Assembly (NCBI RefSeq): GCF_910593845.1
Contig: NZ_CAJVAS010000002.1
Span: 1 to 64,000 of the forward strand
Direction of reading: 5' to 3'
DNA from: Paenibacillus solanacearum
GTDB taxonomy: Bacteria; Bacillota; Bacilli; Paenibacillales; NBRC-103111
DNA: 64,000 nt
The notes beneath the pieces are model-generated. The model had not been told where the DNA came from and did not search any database. It saw only the letters and a list, made by a program, of their open reading frames with translations. Positions 54,416 to 64,000 of this stretch are shown here, piece after piece (positions within the stretch are counted from its first letter, which is position 1; the number at the start of each line of letters is the position of its first letter). The position numbers and the translations under genes were made by a program.

Positions 54416-57229
54416 TCACCTCTCAACAGTTTCCATTACGAAGGCTTCAATGATGTCCCCTTCTTTAATATCATTAAATTTATCGAGAGATATACCGCAC
54501 TCGTAGCCTTGCGCCACTTCTTTAGCGTCATCCTTGAATCGCTTCAAGGAATCGATCTTGCCCTCGTACACGACGATACCGGCGCGAATCAGGCGCGCTT
54601 CCGCGTTGCGCGCAATTTTACCCGAGATAACCATGCAGCCGGCGATTGAGCCGACTTTGGTCACTTTAAACACGTTGCGCACTTCCGCTTGGCCGATGAC
54701 CACTTCTTTAAAGGTCGGATCCAGCAAGCCCTTCATCGCCTGCTCGATTTCTTCCATTACTTTATAGATAATGCTGTGCAGGCGAATGTCGACTTTTTCC
54801 TGATCCGCCGTATTTTTCGCTTGCGGCTCCGGACGAACGTTAAAGCCGATAACGATCGCATTGGATGCCGATGCCAAAATAACGTCGGACTCGGTAACGG
54901 CACCTACGCCGCTGTGCAAAATTTTGACGCGCGCGCCTTCAACGTCGATCTTCTCGAGCGAGCCTTTGAGCGCTTCGGCCGAACCTTGCACGTCAGCTTT
55001 AATGATCACATTGAGGTCTTTAATTTCACCCTCTTTGATCTGTTTATACAACTCGTCGAGCGTCACGCGTGCGTTCGCGCCCATCTCGGACTGGCGCAGC
55101 GTCACGGCGCGCTTCTCCGCAATCGCTCTCGCTTTCCGCTCGTCCTCGAAGGCGAGGAACGGATCGCCGGCTTGCGGCACTTCGGTCAAACCGGTAATTT
55201 CCACCGGTGTGGACGGACCCGCTTCCTTGAGACGTTTGCCTTTGTCGTTGACCATCGCGCGGACGCGGCCGAAGCATACGCCGGCAACAAAGCTGTCGCC
55301 TACCTTCAGCGTGCCGTGTTGGATCAGTACCCGGGCAACCGGTCCTTTTCCTTTGTCCAGCTCCGCCTCGATGACCGTACCTCTAGCGCGTTTGTTCGGA
55401 TTCGCTTTGAATTCCTGAACTTCCGCTACGAGCAGGATCATGTCTAGCAGGTTATCGAGCCCCATACGCTGCTTCGCGGAAATGTTGCAAAAGATTGTGT
55501 CCCCGCCCCATTCTTCCGGTACCAGCTCGTATTCGGTAAGCTCCTGCTTGATCCGGTCCGGATTGGCTTCCGGCTTGTCGATTTTGTTGACCGCCACGAT
55601 AATCGGCACTTTGGCCGCTTTCGCATGAGCAATCGCCTCGATCGTCTGCGGCATAACGCCGTCGTCTGCAGCTACGACAATAATCGTAATATCGGTCACC
55701 TGCGCGCCGCGGGCACGCATCGAGGTGAACGCTTCGTGGCCCGGTGTATCGAGGAACGTAATTTTCTTCCCGTTCGTTTCCGCTTGGTACGCACCAATAT
55801 GCTGCGTAATGCCGCCAGCTTCGCCTTCCGTGACGTTCGTTTTGCGGATCGCGTCCAGCAGCGTCGTCTTCCCGTGGTCGACGTGCCCCATGATGGTTAC
55901 GACCGGCGGACGTTCGAGTAAATCTTCTTCCTCGTCTTTTTCCTCAAACTGCTCGAACTTGTCTTCCTCGACTGGAATTTTCAGTTCAACTTCCACACCG
56001 TAATCCGAAGCGAGGAGTTGAATGGCGTCGAGATCAAGCTCTTGGTTGATCGTTGCCATCACGCCCAGGAACAGCAGCTTCTTGATTACTTCGGAAGCAT
56101 CCTTATGCAGTGCTTTGGCAAGCTCGCCGACCGTCATCGTGCCGCGCACGATAATTTTCTTCGGCGTGTTATCGATTTTCGGCTTCGGCGCCTCTTGTTG
56201 ATTCCGACCGCCGCGGCCCTGATTTCTGGAATTGCCGCGGAACTGGGAACCCCGGTTGCCGCCAGGCTTATTATCGTCAAACCGCTTCTGGCTCTGGTTC
56301 TGCCTTGGTTTCTTTGCCGCCTTGTTTTTGTTTGCATCGTCCCCATCGGCATCGATCGCCGGCGGTGTGAATTGTCGTGAAGGCGCAGGCGCACTAAAAC
56401 GATTGTTATCGTTGCTGCGATTGCCATTGTTGCTGCTGTTATTGCCGCTGCGCTGCTCAAAACCGCCGCTGCGGCGTTGGCCGCCACCTTGGCCACCTTG
56501 ACCTTGACCCGCACCTTGGCCTCCTTGCGGACGGCCCTGGCCTGGTCCGCGGCTTCCTTGTCCGCCGCCGGACGAGCCTTGCTGGCCGCCGCGGTTGTTC
56601 GGATTGCCGCCATAGCCTTGCCCGCCGCCTTGGCCTTGCGGTCTGCGATCGCCTTGGCCCTGGCCTTGATAACCGCCTCCGCGATTGCTTTGTCCGCCGC
56701 CTTGGCCTTGATAACCGCCTCCGCGGTTATTTTGACCAGACTGACCTTGTCCTTGCCCACGATTCCTGTCATACCCTTGACGGTCGCCCTGCCGTTGCTG
56801 GCCGCTGCCGCCCTGTCCTTGACTGGAACGTTGTTCCCCTTGGCCTTGTTGGCCTTGCGGTCTGCGATCCGTCTGCGACGATCCGTCTGCCGGTCTTGGC
56901 GTTGCCGCCTGCACCTGCGCCTGCTGCCGTTGCTCCGGCTTCGGCTGCACGGCTACCGTCTGCTGCTTGTTGTCGTTTCTCGGCTGTTTGTCTTGCGGTT
57001 TGGCGCCTGCGCCTGAACCGCCATCTCGTTTGGCTGCTGCGTTTGCTTTCACGTCTTTAAAAAATTTCTCTACACTATCCACCGCATCGTTCTCCATTAC
57101 GCTCATATGATTGTTAACCGGTATTCCAATTCGCTTCAAAATCGTAATAATTTCCTTGCTGCTCATGTTCAAAGACTTTGCATATTCATATACTCTGAGC
57201 TTATCTTTATTATTGTCTTGTTTCGTCAA
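54416..57229 (-). CDS. infB: Translation initiation factor IF-2
   Basis: 937 residues. An IF2N domain ([20 protein letters not shown]) is followed by a long low-complexity stretch (about 80-345) rich in Gly, Gln, Arg and Asn. A second IF2N-like domain comes next, then the GTPase ([26 protein letters not shown]) and the C-terminal initiator-tRNA domains. It places fMet-tRNA on the 30S subunit. The TTG start has GGAGG nine bases upstream. The Gly-rich stretch has a 23-bp direct repeat at the DNA level. Confidence 0.96.
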   Translation of the reverse strand: MTKQDNNKDKLRVYEYAKSLNMSSKEIITILKRIGIPVNNHMSVMENDAVDSVEKFFKDVKANAAAKRDGGSGAGAKPQDKQPRNDNKQQTVAVQPKPEQRQQAQVQAATPRPADGSSQTDRRPQGQQGQGEQRSSQGQGGSGQQRQGDRQGYDRNRGQGQGQSGQNNRGGGYQGQGGGQSNRGGGYQGQGQGDRRPQGQGGGQGYGGNPNNRGGQQGSSGGGQGSRGPGQGRPQGGQGAGQGQGGQGGGQRRSGGFEQRSGNNSSNNGNRSNDNNRFSAPAPSRQFTPPAIDADGDDANKNKAAKKPRQNQSQKRFDDNKPGGNRGSQFRGNSRNQGRGGRNQQEAPKPKIDNTPKKIIVRGTMTVGELAKALHKDASEVIKKLLFLGVMATINQELDLDAIQLLASDYGVEVELKIPVEEDKFEQFEEKDEEEDLLERPPVVTIMGHVDHGKTTLLDAIRKTNVTEGEAGGITQHIGAYQAETNGKKITFLDTPGHEAFTSMRARGAQVTDITIIVVAADDGVMPQTIEAIAHAKAAKVPIIVAVNKIDKPEANPDRIKQELTEYELVPEEWGGDTIFCNISAKQRMGLDNLLDMILLVAEVQEFKANPNKRARGTVIEAELDKGKGPVARVLIQHGTLKVGDSFVAGVCFGRVRAMVNDKGKRLKEAGPSTPVEITGLTEVPQAGDPFLAFEDERKARAIAEKRAVTLRQSEMGANARVTLDELYKQIKEGEIKDLNVIIKADVQGSAEALKGSLEKIDVEGARVKILHSGVGAVTESDVILASASNAIVIGFNVRPEPQAKNTADQEKVDIRLHSIIYKVMEEIEQAMKGLLDPTFKEVVIGQAEVRNVFKVTKVGSIAGCMVISGKIARNAEARLIRAGIVVYEGKIDSLKRFKDDAKEVAQGYECGISLDKFNDIKEGDIIEAFVMETVER

Positions 57230-57253
57230 TACTGTCCACCTCCGTACAATTTC

Positions 57254-57547
57254 CTACTGCTTCATCAGCATCCGCGCAAAGCCGGCGTCCGTAACCGCAA
57301 TCGCGACCCGGGCCTCCTTGCCGATGCTATCTCCCAGCTGTTCCCTTCCGCCGGTTTGCAAGAGAGGAACTCCGTAGTAGCTGCACTTATCATTAATCTT
57401 TTTGAACGTATTATCCGACGCGTCTTCGGCCACGATCACAAGCTTCGCTTCCCCGCTGCGCACCGCCTGAATGACCATTTCCTCACCGGTAATGATCTTC
57501 CCGGCACGCATCGTCAGCCCGAGATTGGAAAAAAAGTTTTTATTCAT
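57254..57547 (-). CDS. ylxQ: YlxQ, L7Ae-family ribosomal protein
   Basis: 97 residues of the L7Ae/L30e/Gadd45 fold: [35 protein letters not shown] and GVPLLQ. It probably binds kink-turn RNA. The ATG at 57547 overlaps the ylxR stop by 8 nt; another in-frame ATG nine bases earlier is also possible. Confidence 0.9.
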   Translation of the reverse strand: MNKNFFSNLGLTMRAGKIITGEEMVIQAVRSGEAKLVIVAEDASDNTFKKINDKCSYYGVPLLQTGGREQLGDSIGKEARVAIAVTDAGFARMLMKQ

Positions 57548-57854
57548 CCTCGTCATCCACCGCGTCTTTTCCGGCAATAAATTCGTCTTCCACTTTGATG
57601 AAATCTTGTTCAAGCGCGTCGTATATTTCCGGCGATACCGCAGATTTCAAAGCGCGGTCGAGCGCACGCGATTTCTTGGCCAGCTTGAAACAGGAGAGCT
57701 TCCCGCACAAGTAAGCGCCGCGTCCGGCTTTTTTGCCGGTCAAATCGATCAGGAGCTCGTCGTTTGGCGTTTTGACCACGCGAATCAGCTCTTTCTTCCC
57801 CATCATTTGCTGGCAGGCAACGCATTTACGCAGAGGTATTTTTCTTGGCTTCAT
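57540..57854 (-). CDS. rnpM: YlxR (RnpM), RNase P modulator
   Basis: 104 residues with the YlxR motif [19 protein letters not shown] and [16 protein letters not shown], containing spaced cysteines. RnpM is reported to bind RNase P RNA and reduce its activity. The acidic C-terminal tail (KDAVDDEDE) is extra. It sits in the nusA-infB operon. Confidence 0.92.
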   Translation of the reverse strand: MKPRKIPLRKCVACQQMMGKKELIRVVKTPNDELLIDLTGKKAGRGAYLCGKLSCFKLAKKSRALDRALKSAVSPEIYDALEQDFIKVEDEFIAGKDAVDDEDE

Positions 57855-57887
57855 CGGATTTCATCCCCTCCCCGCACCATGCGTTTC

Positions 57888-58985
57888 TTAATCGATGCTG
57901 ACCGAATCCTGGTGCATGCCGTCGGATTCGGATTTTGGACGGCCGTACTCCTGCTCCGCTTGCGTTTCGCTCTTGATGTCGATTTTCCAACCGGTCAATT
58001 TCGCCGCCAGCCTTGCATTCTGGCCTTTAATCCCGATCGCCAGCGAAAGCTGATAATCCGGCACAATGACGCGAGCCATCTTCTCCGCTTCGAATACCTG
58101 CACCTCAAGCACCTTGGACGGGCTCAGCGCGTTGGCCACGTATTCTTCCACGTTCTCCACCCAGCGCACGATATCGATCTTCTCGCCTTTCAGCTCGGTG
58201 ACGATCGTCTGTACGCGCAAGCCTTTCGGGCCGACGCAGGAGCCGACGGGGTCAACTTCCGCATTACGGGAATAAACGGCGATCTTGGAACGGAAGCCCG
58301 CTTCCCGGGCGACGGAACGAATCTCGACGACCCCTTGGAAAATTTCCGGAACTTCCAGTTCGAACAGCCGTTTCAGCAATCCCGGATGCGTACGGGACAA
58401 AATAATTTGCGGACCTTTGGTCGTGTTTTCCACCTTCGTGATGTAGGCTTTAACCCGGTCACCCTGCTTGAACTTATCCGTCGGCATCAGTTCGCCGAGC
58501 GGCATGGCCGCTTCGATTTTGCCGAGGTCGATATACAAATTGCGCTGATCCTGCCGCTGGACGATACCGTTGACGATATCTTCTTCCTTATCGACATAAG
58601 CGTTGTAAATCAGTCCGCGTTCGGCTTCGCGGATTCGCTGCGTTACGACCTGCTTGGCCGTTTGGGCGGCAATGCGCCCGAAATCCCGCGGCGTGACTTC
58701 GATTTCCACAATATCGTTCAACTGGTAGTTGCCGTTAATTTCACGCGCCGCGTCCAGCGAAATTTCAAGCCGTGCGTCCAGCACATCATCGACGACGGTT
58801 TTGCGGGCGTATACTTTGATTAACCCGGTGTGGCGATTGATGTCGACACGCACGTTTTGCGCCGTATTAAAATTCCGTTTATAGCTTGAGATCAGCGCCG
58901 CTTCGATCGCTTCGATCAAAATATCTTTGGCAATGCCTTTCTCTCTTTCAATTTCATTCAGTGCTTCGATAAAATCCATGTTCAT
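57888..58985 (-). CDS. nusA: Transcription factor NusA
   Basis: 365 residues: an N-terminal RNA-polymerase domain (MDFIEALNEIEREKGIAKDI), S1 (RNLYIDLGKIEAAMPLGELM), and two KH domains (GSCVGPKGLRVQTIV, LAIGIKGQNARLAAKLTG). It governs pausing and termination. There is no C-terminal AR repeat, as is usual in Firmicutes. AGAGGGGG precedes the ATG. Confidence 0.97.
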   Translation of the reverse strand: MNMDFIEALNEIEREKGIAKDILIEAIEAALISSYKRNFNTAQNVRVDINRHTGLIKVYARKTVVDDVLDARLEISLDAAREINGNYQLNDIVEIEVTPRDFGRIAAQTAKQVVTQRIREAERGLIYNAYVDKEEDIVNGIVQRQDQRNLYIDLGKIEAAMPLGELMPTDKFKQGDRVKAYITKVENTTKGPQIILSRTHPGLLKRLFELEVPEIFQGVVEIRSVAREAGFRSKIAVYSRNAEVDPVGSCVGPKGLRVQTIVTELKGEKIDIVRWVENVEEYVANALSPSKVLEVQVFEAEKMARVIVPDYQLSLAIGIKGQNARLAAKLTGWKIDIKSETQAEQEYGRPKSESDGMHQDSVSID

Positions 58986-59024
58986 TTGAACGGAGTTCCC
59001 CCTCTCATAAAATACGGCCGTGCG

Positions 59025-59483
59025 TTAAAATTGTATGGCTAATCGGGCGCTGGCCACTTTCGTATATGGAATGCTGTGCTTCTTCTTGCCGATCTCGACG
59101 ACGACCGTCTCTTCATCGAACGAAGCAAGCGTACCTTCAAACTCCTTCAGCCCGTCGACCGGCTCATACGTCGTCAGGAAGACGTAGTCTCCGACGGCTT
59201 TATGGAAGTCTTGCGCTTTCTTGAGAGGACGCTCGGCTCCCGGTGAAGAAACCTCGAGAAAATAAGCGGCTTCAATCGGGTCTTTCTCATCCAGTCTTGC
59301 ACTCAAATATTCGCTAATGCGTCCGCAATCGTCGATATCGATGCCGCCTTCTTTATCGACGTAGACACGTAAAAACCAGTTGCCGCCTTCTTTTACATAC
59401 TCGATGTCGACAAGCTCAAATCCGTTCTCGTCCAAAAAAGGGCGAACGAGCTCTTCCACAGTGGATTTGATATGTGTGCTCAA
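59025..59483 (-). CDS. rimP: Ribosome maturation factor RimP
   Basis: 152 residues. [20 protein letters not shown], then [20 protein letters not shown] and [11 protein letters not shown], are the RimP signature. It acts in 30S assembly. The start is TTG, with AGGAGG eight bases upstream. It is the first gene of the nusA-infB operon. Confidence 0.95.
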   Translation of the reverse strand: MSTHIKSTVEELVRPFLDENGFELVDIEYVKEGGNWFLRVYVDKEGGIDIDDCGRISEYLSARLDEKDPIEAAYFLEVSSPGAERPLKKAQDFHKAVGDYVFLTTYEPVDGLKEFEGTLASFDEETVVVEIGKKKHSIPYTKVASARLAIQF

Positions 59484-59561
59484 ACTGCTTTCCTCCTAAC
59501 AGGTAGCGGTGAGTGCCGCTGTAAGCGATGCTCACGGCGATATGCCTTATACAAAATGTAA

Positions 59562-59581
59562 AGAGTGGGTTTCCCCACTCT
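59562..59581 (-). terminator. Hairpin between polC and rimP
   Basis: AGAGTGGG/CCCACTCT (59562-59569 with 59574-59581), 8 bp with a GAAA loop on the minus strand, followed by TTACATTTTG. It could end polC transcripts or act in the rimP leader, since it lies downstream of a promoter. Confidence 0.65.
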
Positions 59582-59615
59582 CTGCTCACGAGATATTACA
59601 TTGATACCGTAACAG

Positions 59616-59644
59616 ATTATACCATAAGTGCCGTGTCAATGCAA
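59616..59644 (-). promoter_or_regulatory. Promoter for rimP-nusA-infB operon
   Basis: TGGTATAAT (59616-59624), an extended -10, with TTGCAT (59639-59644) 17 bp upstream as a weak -35. It lies after the polC stop codon and before the hairpin at 59562-59581. Confidence 0.6.
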
Positions 59645-59689
59645 GATTAGCCAATCGCGTCATTGTGCCGGTCTTTGGGCACGAAGCCG

Positions 59690-62600
59690 CTAAAACAGCG
59701 ACAGCTGATTCGACTCCGGAAGCCCGCGGAAGCAGCCCATGCCGCCGAGCAGTTCGATGATGGTCTTCGACGCTTTGCTCCTCTTCTGAAAATCCTCGAT
59801 AGAGAGGAACGAACCGTCGTCTTTCGCGTCAGCAATATTTTTGGCCGCATTTTCCCCGATCCCGGCCAGTGCGGAAAATGGCGGGATGAGCGAATCGCCG
59901 TCGATCAAAAACTTAGTCGCATCCGATTTGTACAGATCGATGCTTTTGAACGAAAACCCCCGCGCCGTCATTTCCAGCGCCATCTCGAAGATCGAAATCA
60001 TATTTTTCTCTTTCGGCAGCGCCTGGAACCCTTTCTCCTCGATTTCGACCAGCCTGCGCAAAATCGCGTCATAACCTTGGCACAGCACGTCGAGCTCGAA
60101 ATCGGTGGCGCGAACCGAAAAGTAAGTCGCGTAATAAGCAATCGGATGATACAGCTTAAAGTAAGCGGTGCGCACGGCGGAAATAACATAAGCCGAGGCG
60201 TGCGCCTTCGGGAACATGTACTGGATTTTCTCGCACGAATCGATGTACCAGAGGGGCACGTTGCATTTCTTCATTTCCTCTTTCCACTCGTCCGTGAGTC
60301 CTTTCCCTTTCCGCACGCTTTCCGTAATTTTGAACGCCAGCGCCGCATCCATGCCTGCTTTATAAATCAAATACAGCATAATATCGTCGCGGCACCCGAT
60401 CACGGTCTTGATCGTACAAATGCCTTTCTTGATCAGTTCCTGCGCATTGTCGAGCCAGACGCCGGTTCCGTGGGAAAGCCCGGAAATCTGCAGCAAGTCG
60501 GCGAAGCTGGACGGCTTCGCTTCCTCAAGCATTTGCCGTACGAACTTCGTTCCCATCTCGGGAACGCCGTAGGTTGCAACCGTCGTCCGGATTTGCTGCG
60601 GCGTTACACCGAGCGAGTCGACCGAGTTGAACATGCTCATGACCTTCGGGTCGTTCATCGGAATCGTCGTCGGATCGACACCGGTCAAGTCCTGCAGCAT
60701 CCGCATCATCGTCGGATCATCGTGCCCGAGAATATCGAGCTTGAGCAGATTCGCATCGAAGGCATGGTAATCGAAGTGCGTCGTCATCCACTCTGAGCTC
60801 GTATCGTCGGCCGGATACTGTACCGGCGTGATTTCATTCACATCGATGTAATCCGGCACAACGACGATGCCGCCCGGATGCTGGCCGGTACTCCGCTTGA
60901 CGCCGGTGCAGCCGAGAGCCAGACGGCTCAGCTCGGCGCCGCGCCACTTCTTGCCTTGATCTTCCTCGTATTTTTTCACGAAGCCGAATGCTGTCTTCTC
61001 CGCGACCGTACCGATCGTCCCTGCACGGAATACCTGTTTCTCACCGAACAGCACTTTGGTGTAATTATGGGCGTGCGGCTGGTACTCCCCGGAAAAGTTA
61101 AGATCGATATCGGGCACCTTGTCGCCTTTAAAGCCAAGGAACGTTTCGAACGGTATGTCCTGGCCTTCGCCCTTCAATTTCTCACCGCAGTTCGGACAAA
61201 CTTTATCCGGCAAGTCGAAACCGCTTGGGACGGAGCCGTCGAGTATCCAATCGCTGTGCTTGCAAGACTTGCAAATATAATGCGGCGGGAGCGGATTAAC
61301 CTCGGAAATGCCGAGGAATGTCGCGACAACCGAAGAGCCGACCGATCCCCGCGAGCCGACGAGGTAACCGTCCGCGTTCGATTTTTTCACGAGCTTCTCC
61401 GAAATCAAATAGTTCGCGGAGAACCCGTATTTGATAATCGGCACAAGCTCCTTCTCCAGCCTGGCCGAAATGACTTCCGGCAGCGGTTCACCGTAGATCG
61501 ACTTGGCCGTTTCGTAGCACGTACTGCGAATTTCTTCGTCGGCGCCATCGAAGATCGGCGTGAACAACCCGTTGTCCGTCGGACCGCCCTTGGTCGGGAA
61601 CAACTCCAGCTCCTCGAATTGATCGGCCAGCTCGGACGTATTTTTTATGACGACTTCATAAGCGGTTTGCTCGCCCAAATAGCGAAACTCCTCGAGCATC
61701 TCTTTCGTCGTGCGGAAATGAACATCCGGCTTGCGGATATCTTTCAACGGGCTGAATCCGGTAATGCCGTGTATCGTGATGTCACGGCTAATTTTTTCAC
61801 GCGGGTGCAAGTAGTGCACATTCCCCGTAGCGATGACCGGCTTGCCGAGCTTCCGGCCAATTTCGATAATTTTCCGGTTCGCGTCCTCCAGCTGGGCAGG
61901 GCTGCCGACAAGCCCTTTATCCACCAGATGCATATTGACGCAGGTCGGCTGAATTTCGAGCACGTCGTAAAATTCGGCCACCAGCTCCGCCTCTTCGACT
62001 GACTTGTTCAGCACGGTTTCGAAAAACTCGCCCTTCTCGCAGCCGGAAGATATGATCAAGCCTTCGCGCATCTCCGTCAGCTTGCTCTTGGGTATGCGAG
62101 GCTCGCGATGGAAATATTCCGTATGCGAAAGCGAGATGAGTGTGTACAAATTTTTCTTGCCGGTCATATTCTTGGCATAAATGCAGCTGTGAAACGGCCG
62201 TTGTGTATTGAGATTTTTGCCGACCTGATCGTTCAACTGTTCCAGTGTCGCATAGCCGCGATCGCCGGCGTCCTTCAGCAAATGATACAAGACGTGACCA
62301 AGCGCGATGGAGTCGTCGATCGCACGGTGATGATTTTCAAGACTGACCTTGAATTTGTCGGCCAGCGTATTCAGACGGTGGTTTTTCATCGTCGGGAACA
62401 GCAGTCTCGCCAGCTCCAGCGTATCCAGCACCGGATTTGGCACCTCGGGCAAGCCGAGCTGCTTGCAGTTCGCTTGGATGAACCCGATATCGAATCGGGC
62501 GTTGTGCGCCACCAGGATGCTATCGCCGACAAATTCGATAAATTTGGGCAGCATCTCCGCCAATTCCGGCGCGTCTCTGACCATATCGTCGTTGATGTTG

Positions 62601-64000
62601 GTCAGCTGCTGAATGTGATAAGGAATCCGCTCATGCGGGTTGATGAACGAAGCGAACCTTCCGACTTCTTTGCCTTCCTTCATCTTGACGCCGGCTATTT
62701 CGATAATTTTGTTGCTCGTGACGGAAAGCCCCGTCGTCTCAATATCGAAGACGACATACTCCGCATCGCCAAGCGGTATCGGGGCCCCGTTCATGACGAC
62801 CTGCACCGAATCGTTGACGATGTTCGCTTCGACACCGTAAATGACTTTAATATGATGCTTATGCGCCGCATGGTTCGCTTCCGGGAAGCTCTGTATGCCG
62901 CCGTGGTCCGTAATGGCAATCGCCTTATGCCCCCACTGGGCTGCCGTCTTGATATACTGGTCTACCGACGTGATGCCGTCCATTGGGCTCATTGTCGTAT
63001 GCAGGTGGAATTCGACGCGCTTTTCTTCGGCGTTGTCCCTGCGCTCCGGCGGAGCCATAATCTCATTTACGTCCGAAGGGATCATGACCAGCTCGGGAAT
63101 TTGCATAAAGCGATCATATTCCACTCGGCCGCGCAGCTTCAGCCAAGTGCCGTTTTTGATCAGACTGTAAATTTTGACGTCTTCTTTCGTCTTGGCAAAT
63201 ACTTTCACCGACAACGAGTCGGAGAAATCGGTTATATTGAACGTAAACAAGGTGCTGCCGTTTCGAAGCTCTTTCGAATCCAGGCCGAACACGGTCCCTT
63301 GTATCGTAATTTTCTTTTCCTCGTCTTTCACGTCTTGCAGCGGCACGGCTTGTTCCTTGATGTCGTACCCGGCCATCAGCTTCACTTCCGCATCATCCTG
63401 CTGCGCTGCGGCATCGTTCTCCGCTTCTACCGCCGTCATGATGACACTCGTCACTTCTTTTTCTTCCTGCTCGATCTTCTTGGCGAATTTGACGAACTCT
63501 TCTTCCCGTGCGGCGTCCACGGTATATTTCACGATGAACTCGACGCCGAAATAATTGAGAAAGTAATTTTGAATCCATTGCCCGATATTTTTTTTCTTGG
63601 CCAGCTCCAGCCCGATCGTATCGAGCAAATGCAGCGTCAGGATGTTGCCCTGTACGTCGATCTTCGCTTTGGTCATCCAGCCGTTGATCGATGCCGCTTC
63701 TCGCTGCACCCATTCGAGGAACATATCCCAATATTCATGCGCGACTTCATCATGCTTGACGTCGCTCGTGTATTGCAGCACGAACCGTATCATCGCGATG
63801 TGGGCATATTTTTCCCGAATCATTTTGCAGAACGAACGATAAACGCCGCTGGGCACAATTTGGCTTTTAACGATATAGAACGTCCACTCTTTGTTTTTGC
63901 GGCTTGTTTCCACTTTGTCGATATACCCGTCCGAGAAAAAAGACTGCACGACGTCCTCCGGCACCCCGGCCTGATGCATCAGCATTTCAAACCGGTCCCG
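59690..64000 (-). CDS. polC: DNA polymerase III PolC, 5' end truncated by window edge
   Basis: At least 1436 residues; the frame is open to position 64000 (reading RDRFEMLMHQAGVPEDVV), so only a few N-terminal codons are missing. Domain order is the Gram-positive PolC plan: OB fold, PHP domain (EFHLHTTMSPMDG) interrupted by the DnaQ-like exonuclease (YVVFDIETTGLS), then the palm with PDIDLNFSGEYQ and a zinc-type cysteine set (ICKSCKHSD, VCPNCGEK). It is the main replicative polymerase. Confidence 0.97.
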   Translation of the reverse strand, partial: RDRFEMLMHQAGVPEDVVQSFFSDGYIDKVETSRKNKEWTFYIVKSQIVPSGVYRSFCKMIREKYAHIAMIRFVLQYTSDVKHDEVAHEYWDMFLEWVQREAASINGWMTKAKIDVQGNILTLHLLDTIGLELAKKKNIGQWIQNYFLNYFGVEFIVKYTVDAAREEEFVKFAKKIEQEEKEVTSVIMTAVEAENDAAAQQDDAEVKLMAGYDIKEQAVPLQDVKDEEKKITIQGTVFGLDSKELRNGSTLFTFNITDFSDSLSVKVFAKTKEDVKIYSLIKNGTWLKLRGRVEYDRFMQIPELVMIPSDVNEIMAPPERRDNAEEKRVEFHLHTTMSPMDGITSVDQYIKTAAQWGHKAIAITDHGGIQSFPEANHAAHKHHIKVIYGVEANIVNDSVQVVMNGAPIPLGDAEYVVFDIETTGLSVTSNKIIEIAGVKMKEGKEVGRFASFINPHERIPYHIQQLTNINDDMVRDAPELAEMLPKFIEFVGDSILVAHNARFDIGFIQANCKQLGLPEVPNPVLDTLELARLLFPTMKNHRLNTLADKFKVSLENHHRAIDDSIALGHVLYHLLKDAGDRGYATLEQLNDQVGKNLNTQRPFHSCIYAKNMTGKKNLYTLISLSHTEYFHREPRIPKSKLTEMREGLIISSGCEKGEFFETVLNKSVEEAELVAEFYDVLEIQPTCVNMHLVDKGLVGSPAQLEDANRKIIEIGRKLGKPVIATGNVHYLHPREKISRDITIHGITGFSPLKDIRKPDVHFRTTKEMLEEFRYLGEQTAYEVVIKNTSELADQFEELELFPTKGGPTDNGLFTPIFDGADEEIRSTCYETAKSIYGEPLPEVISARLEKELVPIIKYGFSANYLISEKLVKKSNADGYLVGSRGSVGSSVVATFLGISEVNPLPPHYICKSCKHSDWILDGSVPSGFDLPDKVCPNCGEKLKGEGQDIPFETFLGFKGDKVPDIDLNFSGEYQPHAHNYTKVLFGEKQVFRAGTIGTVAEKTAFGFVKKYEEDQGKKWRGAELSRLALGCTGVKRSTGQHPGGIVVVPDYIDVNEITPVQYPADDTSSEWMTTHFDYHAFDANLLKLDILGHDDPTMMRMLQDLTGVDPTTIPMNDPKVMSMFNSVDSLGVTPQQIRTTVATYGVPEMGTKFVRQMLEEAKPSSFADLLQISGLSHGTGVWLDNAQELIKKGICTIKTVIGCRDDIMLYLIYKAGMDAALAFKITESVRKGKGLTDEWKEEMKKCNVPLWYIDSCEKIQYMFPKAHASAYVISAVRTAYFKLYHPIAYYATYFSVRATDFELDVLCQGYDAILRRLVEIEEKGFQALPKEKNMISIFEMALEMTARGFSFKSIDLYKSDATKFLIDGDSLIPPFSALAGIGENAAKNIADAKDDGSFLSIEDFQKRSKASKTIIELLGGMGCFRGLPESNQLSLF

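Noticed and set aside
56480-56900. Repeat-like block resembling a CRISPR or satellite array
   Set aside because: The repeats follow the codon pattern of the Gly-rich region of IF-2 and vary in length, with no constant repeat-spacer structure.

Overview
The window looks like a chromosomal segment of an endospore-forming Firmicute, most likely Paenibacillaceae. Supporting this are PolC, RNase Y, RNase J, the spore genes spoVS, sleB, dpaA/dpaB and an ftsK/spoIIIE homologue, moderately high GC, AGGAGG-type ribosome binding sites, and a gene order close to the Bacillus polC-nusA-infB-rpsO-pnp-dpaAB-dapGA-ymf-recA-rny-miaB region. Every gene I can support lies on the minus strand, so biological order runs from position 64000 down to 1.

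From the right edge: the 5'-truncated polC is followed by a translation/RNA operon (rimP, nusA, ylxR, ylxQ, infB, rbfA, nrnA, truB, ribF), then rpsO and pnp. Next come ylxY, an active M16 peptidase, dut, the dipicolinate synthase pair dpaA-dpaB, and the aspartate-pathway genes asd, dapG and dapA that feed it. RNase J, tepA, ylzJ and the FtsK/SpoIIIE translocase follow, then sleB and the ymf cluster (M16 pair, SDR, DUF3243, an unplaced lipoprotein, DUF3388, RodZ-like protein). After these lie yajQ, rimO-pgsA, cinA, recA, recX, rny, ymdB, spoVS, a dipeptidase, korA-korB, pduL, miaB and ricA.

The left 11 kb is less syntenic: a small unrecognised ORF, a zinc dehydrogenase, nikR, pncB, small proteins (YwbE, YmaF), hrpB, a MutS2 paralogue lacking the Smr domain, a small unrecognised protein, and the start of an IS-type transposase cut by the window edge.

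Several promoters can be read from sequence: near-consensus sigma-A sites, a sigma-H site before spoVS, a full sigma-G match before sleB, a sigma-K-like site before dpaA, and a LexA/DinR box before recA. Many genes are followed by clear intrinsic terminators. The strongest candidate for something undescribed is an apparent free-standing RNA of about 230 nt (3129-3358), with a TTGACA-17-TATGAT promoter, an 11-bp long-range helix and an intrinsic terminator, between hrpB and the MutS2 paralogue. A second structured stretch of unknown nature is at about 299-460. No CRISPR array, tRNA, rRNA or prophage was seen.
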